Shown here: positions 1 through 8,638 of the stretch, in pieces
Position numbering within the stretch: the stretch's first letter is position 1
Layout: every line of letters begins with the position of its first letter
NCBI GenBank assembly: GCA_016795505.1
Contig: JAEUHH010000044.1
Coordinates: 1 to 64,000 of the forward strand
Origin: Verrucomicrobiales bacterium
GTDB taxonomy: Bacteria; Verrucomicrobiota; Verrucomicrobiia; Verrucomicrobiales; DEV007
Direction: 5' to 3'
DNA length: 64,000 nt
Position numbers and translations under genes: made by a program
Notes under the pieces: model-generated
What the model was told of the DNA's origin: nothing
Databases searched by the model: none
What the model saw: only the letters and a program-made list of their open reading frames with translations

Positions 1-196
1 GGACAGCATCGGCCCGCCAAAGCTGGTCTGCGGCCCTACACGGCAAAAACTCGCAATCGCCCCGCCCGGAAAAACCACCCCAAATCACCGCCAAATCAGG
101 CCAAGGCTTGCGTCAGCGCGAACCTGTGGGACGGCTGTGAAAGTAAAAAGTAAAAAGTGAAAAGCCACCGAGACCCAAGCGCCAACTGGTCACTTA

Positions 197-946
197 CTAC
201 TCTTCACTCTTCACTCCCCCAAACCTACCCCTCCACACCCGCGGCGTCGCGCCGAAGGCGGCCCGGAACTCGCGGGTGAAGTGGGCCTGATCGCAGAAGC
301 CCTCACCCAGCGCGATTTCGGCCAGGCTTCGCTCCGTGCGCATCATCGCGGCAGCGGCGCGAGACAGCCGCAGTCGTTTCAGGAATTGCATCGGCGATGT
401 GTGCAAATGGCGGCGGAATTTCCGCTCGAACGCACTCACCGACAGCCCCGCCAGCCGGGCCAGTTCCGCGTTGCTCCACGCCAGTGCCGGATTCTTTTGC
501 AGCGCCGCCAAGGCCGGTGCCAGATCGGGAAGGGGAAAGTCTGGCGCGCTGACACCGGGTAACACGCGGGTGAAGCCCGCCGTCCCCGCGATCCGTCCAC
601 GCCGGTCCCGCACCGGCAGTTTCGTGGTGCGGAACCAGAGCGTCACCAAATCATATCGCCCCACCAGTTCGACCCGGTCGATGACCCGCTCGCCCTGGAG
701 CACGCGCGCATCATCGCGCCGATAGTGCTCCGCCAGGTACGGGGGAGCCAGATCCAGATCCGTGAGCCCCACCACGGCTTCGGCACTCGGGAGCGAATAG
801 TTCACCTGAAACGCCCGGTTGATCAGCAAATACCGCCCCTCCCGGTCCTTGAGCCAGAACTGGGTATCGTCGAGAAAATCGAACAGCGTCGCGATTTCCT
901 CATGTCTCAAATCCGCCAGGGCAGCGGCGGGGTCGAAAGGTTTCAT
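197..946 (-). CDS. PAS-domain AraC-family transcriptional regulator
   Basis: A 249-residue regulator. The first half is a PAS-like sensor: it opens with FDFLDDTQFWLKDREGRYL and continues to about residue 125, in the usual PAS style of linking a small ligand or redox signal to output. The C-terminal ~95 residues form the double helix-turn-helix of the AraC/XylS family; the second motif contains GFCDQAHFTREFRAAFG, typical of this family. The start at MKPFDP is preferred because the 27 residues an earlier start would add are low in structure and reach back to the repeat at 1030. It is divergent from recQ. The ligand is unknown and no obvious target operon lies next to it. The stop codon sits in a short direct repeat, GTGAAGA twice. 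Confidence 0.85.
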   Translation of the reverse strand: MKPFDPAAALADLRHEEIATLFDFLDDTQFWLKDREGRYLLINRAFQVNYSLPSAEAVVGLTDLDLAPPYLAEHYRRDDARVLQGERVIDRVELVGRYDLVTLWFRTTKLPVRDRRGRIAGTAGFTRVLPGVSAPDFPLPDLAPALAALQKNPALAWSNAELARLAGLSVSAFERKFRRHLHTSPMQFLKRLRLSRAAAAMMRTERSLAEIALGEGFCDQAHFTREFRAAFGATPRVWRGRFGGVKSEE

Positions 947-1029
947 CGTCCCAAACCATCGGGCTCCCCGCGTCCCCGCGCCAATGGGATTCCCCGCCAG
1001 CCCCTCGCGCATGTCGGGCGGCCTCAATT

Positions 1030-1077
1030 CCGATCAAACCCGGTTGCATCGGCGATGATACCCTGTTTCATCGGAAA
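1030..1077. repeat. 22-bp-period palindromic repeat, two units (locus 1 of 8)
   Basis: Two tandem units in the divergent gap between the AraC-type regulator and recQ. Each unit has the form CGAT-N3-ACCC(T/G)GTT-N2-ATCGG, with complementary ends and a directional core. The second unit ends 14 bases before the recQ start codon. Seven further loci of the same family are in this window. Confidence 0.85.
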
Positions 1078-1091
1078 CCGCCCCGCTCCCC

Positions 1092-3017
1092 ATGTCACTC
1101 GATCTGCTCCAGTCCGTCTTCGGTCACGACGCCTTCCGCCCTGGCCAGCGGGAGGCAATCGACAGCCTGCTCGCGGGCCGACCGGCGTTGGCGGTGTTTC
1201 CCACGGGAGGCGGAAAGAGTTTGTGCTACCAACTGCCGGCTCTGTGCCTGGAGGGTCTGACGCTGGTGATCTCGCCGCTGATCGCGCTGATGAAAGACCA
1301 GGTCGAGGCCCTGCAAGCCCGCGGCGTGGCGGCGGCGCGGCTCGACTCGACCCTGGGGGCGGAGGAGGCGCGGGCCATCTACGACCGGATGCAGTCGGGC
1401 GATCTGCGGCTGCTCTACGTGGCGCCGGAGCGGCTGGCCAACGAAGGCTTTCTCCAAAAGCTGCGCCGCACCCGACTCGCGATGATTGCGATCGACGAGG
1501 CGCACTGCATCTCGGAATGGGGGCACAATTTCCGCCCCGATTACCTGAAACTGGCCCGGCTCTGCCGTGATCTGGGCGTGACGAGGGTGCTGGCACTGAC
1601 CGCGACGGCAACGCCGCAGGTATCGGCCGATATCCGCGCAGAATTCGGCATCGCCCCGGCCGATCACATCCAGACGGGCTTTCGCCGGCCGAATCTGAGC
1701 TTCCGCGTCACGCCCTGCCCCGCGGGTGAACGCGCCGGCTTGCTCGCCGCCCGCCTGCGGGAGCCGGGCCGGCTGCCGGCGGTGGTCTACGTGACCCTGC
1801 AACAGACCGCCGAGGCGGTGGCAGGCCTACTGACGCGGCAGGGTCTGACGGCCAAGGCTTACCACGCCGGTCTCGACGACGACTGGCGGGCGGAGGTGCA
1901 GGACGGCTTCATGCGCCGCCAGATCGACATCGTGGTGGCGACGATCGCGTTCGGCATGGGCATCGACAAGGCCGACATCCGCTCGGTTTACCATTACAAC
2001 CTGCCGAAATCGATCGAGAACTACGTGCAGGAAAGCGGGCGCGCGGGCCGCGACGGTGCCCCGGCGGTGTGCGAGATCCTGGCCTGTGCGGACGACCGCA
2101 TCGTGCTGGAAAATTTCGTCCACGGGGACACGCCGTCGCCGCAGGCGCTGCGCTCGTTGGTGGAGCATCTGCTGCTGCAGGGCGAGAGCTTCAGCATCTC
2201 GCGCTACGATCTGTCGGGCACCAAGGACATTCGCCCGCTGGTCGTGGCGACGGCTCTGACCTATCTGGAGATCGAGGGCATCCTGATCCCGACGGGGCCC
2301 TACTACGCGAACTATCAATTCAAGTTTGTCCAGCCCCGCGACCGCATCCTGGCCGGTCACACGCCGGAGCGACGGGCCTTCCTGGAGCGCATCTTTGCCG
2401 AGGCCAAGCCGGGCCGGGTCTGGATGACGCTGGAGGTCGACGCGGCGGCGGAACGTCTGGGCGAGCCGGCCGACCGCATCCGCCGGGCATTGAACTATCT
2501 CGCCGACATGGGAGAATTGACGCTGCAACCCGCCGGCCTGCGGCACGGCTACCGACTGTCGCCGGACCATCCACGCGACATCAGTGCGCTGGCGGGACGG
2601 CTGGCTGAGCTTTTCGACCGGAGGGAGCGGGGCGAGATCGATCGACTCGGACAGGTGCTGGCTTACTGCGAATCGGACGATTGCCTGACGCGGTTGTTGG
2701 TCGGTCACTTTGGCGAGGCGCTGCCCGAGCCGTGCGGGATCTGTGGAAACTGCCAACAGCCGCCGCCCGCCGGCCGACGCGAACTCCCCTGCTCGCTGGT
2801 GGACGACATCACTCCCGGGCAGATCGCGACGATCCAGAGCCTGATGGCCGAGCGCCACGGCTCCCTGCGCCAGCCGCGCCAGATGGCGCGATTTCTGTGC
2901 GGCATCACCAGCCCAGCCACCTCGCGGGAGAAGCTATCGCGCCACGATGCCTTCGGGATGCTGGCGGAAGTGCCGTTTCAGACCGTCCTGGCGCAGGTGG
3001 AGTCGATGAGAATCTGA
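1092..3017 (+). CDS. recQ: ATP-dependent DNA helicase RecQ
   Basis: A 3'-5' superfamily 2 DNA helicase of 641 residues acting in recombination and stalled-fork repair. Walker A PTGGGKS is at residues 37-43, the DEAH box at 135-138, and it is followed by the aromatic-rich loop CISEWGHNFRPDY that couples ATP hydrolysis to unwinding in RecQ. Motif VI QESGRAGRDG lies near 313-322. The RecQ-C-terminal zinc site is intact, with four cysteines in CESDDC and PCGICGNC near 527-555, followed by a winged-helix region. No HRDC domain is visible after it, so the protein resembles shorter RecQ forms. The start MSLDLLQSVFG fits the family N-terminus. It stands alone; the next gene is convergent. Confidence 0.97.
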   Translation: MSLDLLQSVFGHDAFRPGQREAIDSLLAGRPALAVFPTGGGKSLCYQLPALCLEGLTLVISPLIALMKDQVEALQARGVAAARLDSTLGAEEARAIYDRMQSGDLRLLYVAPERLANEGFLQKLRRTRLAMIAIDEAHCISEWGHNFRPDYLKLARLCRDLGVTRVLALTATATPQVSADIRAEFGIAPADHIQTGFRRPNLSFRVTPCPAGERAGLLAARLREPGRLPAVVYVTLQQTAEAVAGLLTRQGLTAKAYHAGLDDDWRAEVQDGFMRRQIDIVVATIAFGMGIDKADIRSVYHYNLPKSIENYVQESGRAGRDGAPAVCEILACADDRIVLENFVHGDTPSPQALRSLVEHLLLQGESFSISRYDLSGTKDIRPLVVATALTYLEIEGILIPTGPYYANYQFKFVQPRDRILAGHTPERRAFLERIFAEAKPGRVWMTLEVDAAAERLGEPADRIRRALNYLADMGELTLQPAGLRHGYRLSPDHPRDISALAGRLAELFDRRERGEIDRLGQVLAYCESDDCLTRLLVGHFGEALPEPCGICGNCQQPPPAGRRELPCSLVDDITPGQIATIQSLMAERHGSLRQPRQMARFLCGITSPATSREKLSRHDAFGMLAEVPFQTVLAQVESMRI

Positions 3018-3038
3018 TCCGACGGTCGTCTCCTCTGA

Positions 3039-4865
3039 TCAAATCCTCCCTGCCAGCAGTTCCCGCTGAAAGATCAGCTCTTTCGGCAGGTGATCGTAGA
3101 GCCGGAGCAGGAGATCGGCGCCGGAGAGCAGTTCCTGGCGGAATTCCTCGTGATCGAGATGCATCAGATCGTCGAACTGCTCGCGGGAATAGTCGAGACC
3201 GTCGAAATTGATCTCCTCGTAGTGCGGCATCCAGCCGATCGAGGTCTCGTGCCCCTTGGCGCGGCCATCGCAGCGGTCGATGATCCACTCGAGTACCCGC
3301 ATGTTTTCGCTGAAGCCGGGCCAGAGGAACTTGCCATTACTTCCGCGGCGAAACCAATTCACGTGAAAGATCCGGGGCAGGTCGCGGATGCGCCGTCGCA
3401 TGCCCAACCAATGGGCGAAGTAGTCGCCCATGTTGTAGCCGCAGAAGGGCAGCATCGCGAAGGGATCCTGCCGCACTTTTCCCACCGTCCCGGCCGCGGC
3501 CGCGGTGGTCTCCGACCCCATGGTGGCGCCGACATAGACGCCGTGGATCCAATTGAAGGCCTGATAGACCAACGGCATGGTGGTGGCGCGGCGACCGCCG
3601 AAGATCAACGCATCGATGGGCACGCCGTCGGGATTTTCCCACTCGGGATCGATGGCCGGGCACTGCGAGGCGGGCGCGGTGAAACGGCTGTTGGGATGGG
3701 CGGCTGGCGTGCCGCTCTGGGGCGTCCAGGGATTCCCCCGCCAGTCGATCAGGCCCGCGGGCGGCTCGGGGGTCAGGCCTTCCCACCACACGTCGCCATC
3801 GGGGGTGCGGGCGACATTGGTGAAGATGGTGTTCGCCCGCATGGAGGCGATGGCGTTCGGGTTCGACTCCGGTGAGGTGCCCGGCGCGACGCCGAAATAG
3901 CCGGCCTCGGGATTGATGGCGCGCAGTTTGCCATCTCTGCCGGGCCGGAGCCAGGCGATATCGTCACCCACGGTGGTGACTTCCCACCCGGCCTCGCGAT
4001 AGACCGGCGGCGGGATGAGCATGGCGAAATTGGTCTTGCCACAGGCGCTGGGAAAAGCGGCGGCGACGTAGTGCTTCTTCCCGTCGGGTCGGCGCACGCC
4101 GGAAATGAGCATATGCTCGGCCATCCAGCCCTCCTCGCGGGCCATCACGCTGGCGATGCGCAGGGCGAGGCACTTCTTACCCAGCAGGGCATTGCCGCCG
4201 TAGCCGCTGCCGTAGGACCAGATCTCACGCTCATGGGGAAAGTGGACGATGTACTTGGTCTCGTTGCAGGGCCAGGGCACATCCGCCTCGCCGGGAGCCA
4301 GCGGCCTGCCCACCGAGTGCAGACACGGGACAAAGGCCCCATCGTCACCGAGCGCCTCCAGCACGGGCGCACCCATCCGCGTCATGATGCGCATGCTGAC
4401 GACCACATAGGGCGAGTCGGTGATCTCGACGCCCGTGATCGACATCGGCGAGCCGATCGGCCCCATGCAAAAGGGCACCACATACAAAGTCCGGCCCCGC
4501 ATGCTGCCCTCAAAAAGTCCGCGCAGCAGGGTGCGCATCTTCTTCGGTGCCATCCAGTTGTTGGTCGGCCCGGCGGCGTCCTCGCGGCGGGAGCAGATAT
4601 AGGTGCGATCTTCGACCCGGGCGACATCGCCGGGATCGGAGAGGGCGAGATAGCTGTTGGGGCGTTTCTCCGGATTCAGCGGGAGGAAGGTGCCGCCGGC
4701 CACCAGGAGGCCGCAGAGGCGTTGCCACTCGGCCTCGGAGCCATCGCACCACACCACGGAGTCGGGCTGGCAGAGATCGGCGGACTTGGCGACCCACTGG
4801 CGGAGTTTCGGATGGGCGGTCGGGGCTTGGGCGAGGGCGGCTTGGGCAATCGGTGAATCGATCAT
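3039..4865 (-). CDS. pckG: Phosphoenolpyruvate carboxykinase (GTP)
   Basis: Converts oxaloacetate plus GTP to phosphoenolpyruvate, CO2 and GDP, the first committed step of gluconeogenesis, in the cytoplasm. About 608 residues, the usual size of the GTP-dependent family. The nucleotide loop [10 protein letters not shown] near residue 273 carries the reactive cysteine characteristic of GTP-type enzymes, and the metal/kinase-2 segment [10 protein letters not shown] follows. The N-terminal substrate region includes [16 protein letters not shown] chose the ATG at 4865 (MIDSPIAQ); in-frame ATGs at 4880 and 4907 would add 5 or 14 residues. It is convergent with recQ. With malate dehydrogenase elsewhere in the window it fits ordinary C4 metabolism. 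Confidence 0.95.
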   Translation of the reverse strand: MIDSPIAQAALAQAPTAHPKLRQWVAKSADLCQPDSVVWCDGSEAEWQRLCGLLVAGGTFLPLNPEKRPNSYLALSDPGDVARVEDRTYICSRREDAAGPTNNWMAPKKMRTLLRGLFEGSMRGRTLYVVPFCMGPIGSPMSITGVEITDSPYVVVSMRIMTRMGAPVLEALGDDGAFVPCLHSVGRPLAPGEADVPWPCNETKYIVHFPHEREIWSYGSGYGGNALLGKKCLALRIASVMAREEGWMAEHMLISGVRRPDGKKHYVAAAFPSACGKTNFAMLIPPPVYREAGWEVTTVGDDIAWLRPGRDGKLRAINPEAGYFGVAPGTSPESNPNAIASMRANTIFTNVARTPDGDVWWEGLTPEPPAGLIDWRGNPWTPQSGTPAAHPNSRFTAPASQCPAIDPEWENPDGVPIDALIFGGRRATTMPLVYQAFNWIHGVYVGATMGSETTAAAAGTVGKVRQDPFAMLPFCGYNMGDYFAHWLGMRRRIRDLPRIFHVNWFRRGSNGKFLWPGFSENMRVLEWIIDRCDGRAKGHETSIGWMPHYEEINFDGLDYSREQFDDLMHLDHEEFRQELLSGADLLLRLYDHLPKELIFQRELLAGRI

Positions 4866-5082
4866 GGATACTTTTCTCATCGCATCAAACGGGTGCGCCT
4901 CAACCAAAAGCCGGTTTCAAGCCAAGGCCCGCCCCATTTCCGCCAAGATTGGCTCAAGCCGCCCCACAGGGATGCGGCACTCCCACGTGGTTGCCCCTCA
5001 GTCGGCCCCTTCCTGGGTTCGAGCCGAACTGAATCGCCGCCCCTCAACCCACCGAGGGACCGCATCAACCCGGAGCAGGCAA

Positions 5083-5373
5083 TCAATCCGCCTTCGAACG
5101 CTCCTTCAGCCACGCGGCGCACTCCTCTTCGTTTTCGAAGAAAAGCAGCGCCTCACTGAATGCCAGCAGGGTTTCCTCATTCAAGGCCTTCACTTGCTGC
5201 CGCAACGCGGGAGCCAATCGAGGGAACTTGCGGTCCAAAAGCCGGAGCGTCAGAGCCAGTTCTCCCTCGGTCCGGCCTTTCTCCAGACCTTTCTCCAGAC
5301 CTTTCTCGATGCCCTCTTCGAGCAGTTCCCGTCCCGCGCGCGTCTCGTGCAATGGAGTCAATTCGGCCATCAT
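5083..5373 (-). pseudogene. Orphan DUF4351 tail of an Rpn-type nuclease/transposase
   Basis: The 96 residues match the C-terminal end of Rpn (PD-(D/E)XK, recombination-promoting nuclease/putative transposase) proteins. There is a repeated charged stretch, IEKGLEKGLEKGRTEGE, then LTLRLLDRKFPRLAPALRQQ and a closing helix ending in AAWLKERS, which is the DUF4351 layout. The whole N-terminal nuclease domain, normally about 200 residues, is absent and cannot be found upstream on this strand. An ATG pair (MMAELTPLHETRAG) opens it, so it could still be translated, but I read it as a remnant. The KGLEKGLEKG stretch comes from short direct DNA repeats (ctttctccagac, three times). Confidence 0.6.
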
Positions 5374-5399
5374 TTTTCGGATCTAGCAGTTAGCAGTCG

Positions 5400-5580
5400 G
5401 CACGCGGGTGGATTCGCCGGGCTGGCGGATCAGGATGACCTGGTCGCGATGGGCACCGTGACGGCGGCACCCTTCGACACGGCCTTCCGCTTGGATGAAT
5501 GCCTCGCCCCTTGGCTGCCGGTGGACGAGTGGCGAAAGCTCGGGGCTTTCTCGAGGTATAAGGCCGACTTTTTCATCAAT
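5400..5580 (+). pseudogene. Coding-like patch of unknown origin, no clean start or stop
   Basis: Between the DUF4351 remnant and the SWIM gene, one plus-strand frame reads like a genuine globular protein: DQDDLVAMGTVTAAPFDTA, then LDECLAPWLPVDEWRKLG and FSRYKADFFIN. Its third codon positions are almost all G or C, and acidic and aromatic residues are well represented. The minus-strand frames of the same DNA are Ser/Arg/Lys-rich, as shadows are. The frame has an internal ATG at 5449 but runs on without its own stop into the antisense of the next gene, so it looks like a decayed fragment. I do not recognise the family. Confidence 0.3.
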
Positions 5581-7486
5581 CGGACTGGATTTCCATGCCG
5601 AGGCGCCACCATTTCACGGCGGGCAGCACGGCGGCTTCCTGATTGCGGATTTCCTGGAGCCAGGCGGCCATTTTGCGGTGCCCGGTGGCCTCGAGATCGG
5701 CGATGCCACGCTCCCAGCCGGGCCAATCGCGCTGGGCGAGGCGGGCGGCGCCTTGCAACAGCAACGCGGTTAGAAGCTCGGTCGCCTCGGCATAGACGCG
5801 CGGGTCGCTGGTCAGGCCGGATCGCGGGCCGGTGGCGCCAGTTTTGTGCTCGCCGATCCAGGGCAGCACGGCGCGCCGGGCGTTTTCGCCGGCAAACACG
5901 AGGGCGGTGGGACGGAAAACGATGCCGGGACTGACGTGGCCGGCCACAAAGACGGGGGCGGCGCCGCTTTGCAACTCGGCCAGCAGGGATTCGGCGCCTC
6001 CCGCGCCGCGCTCGGTCCAGGGATGAATGAGGGTGGCGCGATTGCCGGCCGGATCGACCAGGGCGGCGACGATGGCGTTGGCGCCGGGATCGAAGTGTGC
6101 TCCCTCGATCGCTTGGAGGGGGCAGACGTGAAAGTCGCTCCCGGCGCGGCGGGGGCGGAAACACGCGGGCGGCAGGAGCCGCAGGCGGGCGGCGATCTCG
6201 GCGAAATCCTCGACCAGGAGCGGGGCTTTCAACTGTTCCCAGGCGAAGTTTTGCGGGTTGACGACGGCGCGGGCGCGACCGATGACGAGGCGGCCGGCGG
6301 CGGTGCGTTTGCCGCCCTGGGTGACGAGCTGGCCGGCGGCGAGGGAGGCCAGGGAGGCGTCTTTCACGGCGGAGGTCCGGGCGAGCTGGTGGCAGGTCTT
6401 GCGCGGGGTGCCGGGCGGCTCGGCGAATTCGCGCGTCACGGTGACGGCGTGGCCGGAGTCGAGTTCCTGGAGGTAGACATGCAGGGCGGTTCCGGCGCGG
6501 CTTTCGATGACGGTCGCGCCGAGGCCGATGAAGCGCGCGGAACCGATCTCGGTGTCGCGATCGGCTTTTTGCCCGCGGATGAAGGCCTGCGGCACGGGCG
6601 CGGCGGGCGCGAGGATGGCGTCGCCGCGGAGGAGGTATTCGCCGGCGCGCAGGAGCATGGACTCGGGGGAAAAGCCGGCGTCGCGGGCGGCGTAACGATC
6701 GTAGTCCTCGGCCAGTTCCTCCAGAATCTGAGCCGGCCAGGGCAGGCTGGCGGCGGAGACGCGGCGCAGGCGGTCCCGCCAGGCGGGGGCGAGGGAGGAG
6801 AGGCCGTGGCGGAAGAGTTCGCGCACGCAATCGGCGCCCGAGTCGAGTGGCTCGGGGTCGGCGGGGGCGTCGATCTGGCCGGCGCTGACGATGCCGGATG
6901 TGTCGCCCTCGGGGAGCAGGCGAAAGGCGCGCGCGGCGAGCACGGCGTGGGGACAGGGGGCGGGATCGGAGCAACTGCAATGGGCATAGCGGAGATCGTC
7001 CGGCACGGGGAAGCGCACGGTGTGGCCGGGGCAATGAAAGCGCGCGCTCGGTTTCACGGCGACGAGGAGCTCGGCGAGGATGCCTTGATTCCACAGGGTC
7101 TCGGCGCGGTCGCGGGCGGTTTTTCCGGCCTGGGCTTCGATGAGGGCGTCGGACATGCGGGCGGGATTCCACGCTTCGGCGACGGGCGGCTCCGCGTCAC
7201 CCGCGCCCGCCCGGCGGGCCTGCCAAGCGAGCACGGTGCGCAGCAGATGGCGGCACAAATCGAGCGCGGGACAGTCGCAGCGGGCGTCCTTGAGCGTTTT
7301 TCCGCCGGGCAGCACGCAGTGGGGGCCGTCGGACCAGGCGGCGGTGATGGTGCCGTCTTCCGATTCGGTCCATGCGGCGGTGAACTCGCCGGTGTCGACC
7401 TCTTTTTGGGCGCGTTTGACGAGGCCGCGGTTGGCGAGCGCGCCGAGGTCGTCCGGGGTGAGGGCGGCGAGGTCGGGGCGTTCCAT
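5576..7486 (-). CDS. yehQ: SWIM zinc-finger protein (YehQ-like)
   Basis: A 636-residue protein, last gene of the yehILMPQ-type set. It carries two complete SWIM motifs (C-x-C-x5-C-x-H) exactly 100 residues apart: C70, C72, C78, H80 and C170, C172, C178, H180. SWIM fingers bind DNA or protein in other families. The remaining ~450 residues have no motif I can name. E. coli YehQ is of similar length and also follows a VWA gene. Six bases separate its start from the end of the VWA gene, so the two are almost certainly co-transcribed. The function of the family is not established; given its partners it may be a client adaptor or effector of the MoxR-VWA pair, which is inference. Confidence 0.8.
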   Translation of the reverse strand: MERPDLAALTPDDLGALANRGLVKRAQKEVDTGEFTAAWTESEDGTITAAWSDGPHCVLPGGKTLKDARCDCPALDLCRHLLRTVLAWQARRAGAGDAEPPVAEAWNPARMSDALIEAQAGKTARDRAETLWNQGILAELLVAVKPSARFHCPGHTVRFPVPDDLRYAHCSCSDPAPCPHAVLAARAFRLLPEGDTSGIVSAGQIDAPADPEPLDSGADCVRELFRHGLSSLAPAWRDRLRRVSAASLPWPAQILEELAEDYDRYAARDAGFSPESMLLRAGEYLLRGDAILAPAAPVPQAFIRGQKADRDTEIGSARFIGLGATVIESRAGTALHVYLQELDSGHAVTVTREFAEPPGTPRKTCHQLARTSAVKDASLASLAAGQLVTQGGKRTAAGRLVIGRARAVVNPQNFAWEQLKAPLLVEDFAEIAARLRLLPPACFRPRRAGSDFHVCPLQAIEGAHFDPGANAIVAALVDPAGNRATLIHPWTERGAGGAESLLAELQSGAAPVFVAGHVSPGIVFRPTALVFAGENARRAVLPWIGEHKTGATGPRSGLTSDPRVYAEATELLTALLLQGAARLAQRDWPGWERGIADLEATGHRKMAAWLQEIRNQEAAVLPAVKWWRLGMEIQSD

Positions 7487-7492
7487 GGTGGC

Positions 7493-8638
7493 TTAGGATT
7501 TCGCGACTTTTTCGGCCACCCATTGGGCGAGTTCGCCGGGAGTCATCGCGCCGACGTGGGCGCCGAGGGCGGCGATGTGGGCGGCGGTGGTGTGGTCGTA
7601 GTTCGGCTTGGCGTCGGAATCGAGCGCGGCGAGACCGAGCAGCAGGGTGCCCTGTTCGACCAGCCGGCGGCAGGCGGCGTAGAGGTTCTGCACCGGGGCG
7701 CCCTCGCAGAAATCCGTGACCAGCACCACGATGGCGCGCCGGGGATTGTCGATCAGCCCCTCGGCATAACACACGGCCTGTCCGATATCCGTGCCGCCGC
7801 CGAGTTGCACATTCATGATCGTCTCCACGGGATCGGCGCAGTCCGCGCTGACGTCGACGATGCTGGTGTCGAACAAAACCAGGTGGGTGCGCAGTGTTTT
7901 GATGCCGAAAAAGATCGCGGCGGTGACCGCGCTGTGGATCACGCTGTCGGCCATGCTGCCGGATTCGTCGACCAGGATGATGACCTGCCATTTCTCGCTG
8001 TGCCGGCGCACGCGGGAGAAAAAATAGGGCGTCTGAATGAAGAGGCGGGCCGATTCCGGATCGTAATGGCGCAGGTTGCGGCGGATGGTCTCGGGCGCGT
8101 CGAAATTTTTCGCGATCCGCAGGGTGCTGCGCCGCTGGCGGTCCGCCGCGCCGAGGAACACGCTGCGCACGGGCTGGGCGAGGGCCTCCATCAGCTTTTC
8201 CACCACGCGCCTGACCAATTCCCTGGCCACGGCGAGCAGCTCCTGATTCATCAGGTGCTTGGTATGGAGCACGGCCTTCAGGAGCGTCATGTTCGGCTCG
8301 GCGCGCTTCAGCAGGTCGGCGTTGGTCACCAGCTCCTGCACGGCGTAACGCTCCAGCGCGTCTTTTTCGATGCGCTCGATGGTGCGCCGGGGAAAGAGGG
8401 TGTGGACGGCGTTGATCCACTCCGGCACCGTGAGGCTGGAGGGATCGAGGGACCCCTTGCGGTCGCCGCCGCCGCCACCACCTCCGCGACGCCGGTTGCG
8501 GCCCTGGCCTTCGCGGCCGTAGAGATACTCGAGCGCGGCGTCGCGATCCGCGTCCGCGGCGCCGAGTCCGCCGCACACATCGTCCGCCTCATCGCCCAGG
8601 ATGAGACGCCAGCGGATTTTTTGTTCCTTTTCCGTCAT
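7493..8638 (-). CDS. yehP: VWA-domain protein (YehP-like)
   Basis: A 381-residue cytoplasmic protein with a C-terminal von Willebrand factor A domain. The metal-ion-dependent adhesion site is complete: D224-x-S226-x-S228 in DESGSM, T283 in GGGTDIG, and D309 in VTDFCEG. The N-terminal 200 residues include a Gly-rich linker (eight-residue RGGGGGGG) and a helical region. MoxR AAA+ proteins usually work with such VWA proteins as chaperone pairs that insert metals or remodel complexes. The start MTEKEQK is set by a four-base ATGA overlap with the stop of the preceding DUF5682 gene, which implies translational coupling. The frame stays open further upstream, but that part is antisense-like, Arg-rich and overlaps the previous gene. 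Confidence 0.88.
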   Translation of the reverse strand: MTEKEQKIRWRLILGDEADDVCGGLGAADADRDAALEYLYGREGQGRNRRRGGGGGGGDRKGSLDPSSLTVPEWINAVHTLFPRRTIERIEKDALERYAVQELVTNADLLKRAEPNMTLLKAVLHTKHLMNQELLAVARELVRRVVEKLMEALAQPVRSVFLGAADRQRRSTLRIAKNFDAPETIRRNLRHYDPESARLFIQTPYFFSRVRRHSEKWQVIILVDESGSMADSVIHSAVTAAIFFGIKTLRTHLVLFDTSIVDVSADCADPVETIMNVQLGGGTDIGQAVCYAEGLIDNPRRAIVVLVTDFCEGAPVQNLYAACRRLVEQGTLLLGLAALDSDAKPNYDHTTAAHIAALGAHVGAMTPGELAQWVAEKVAKS

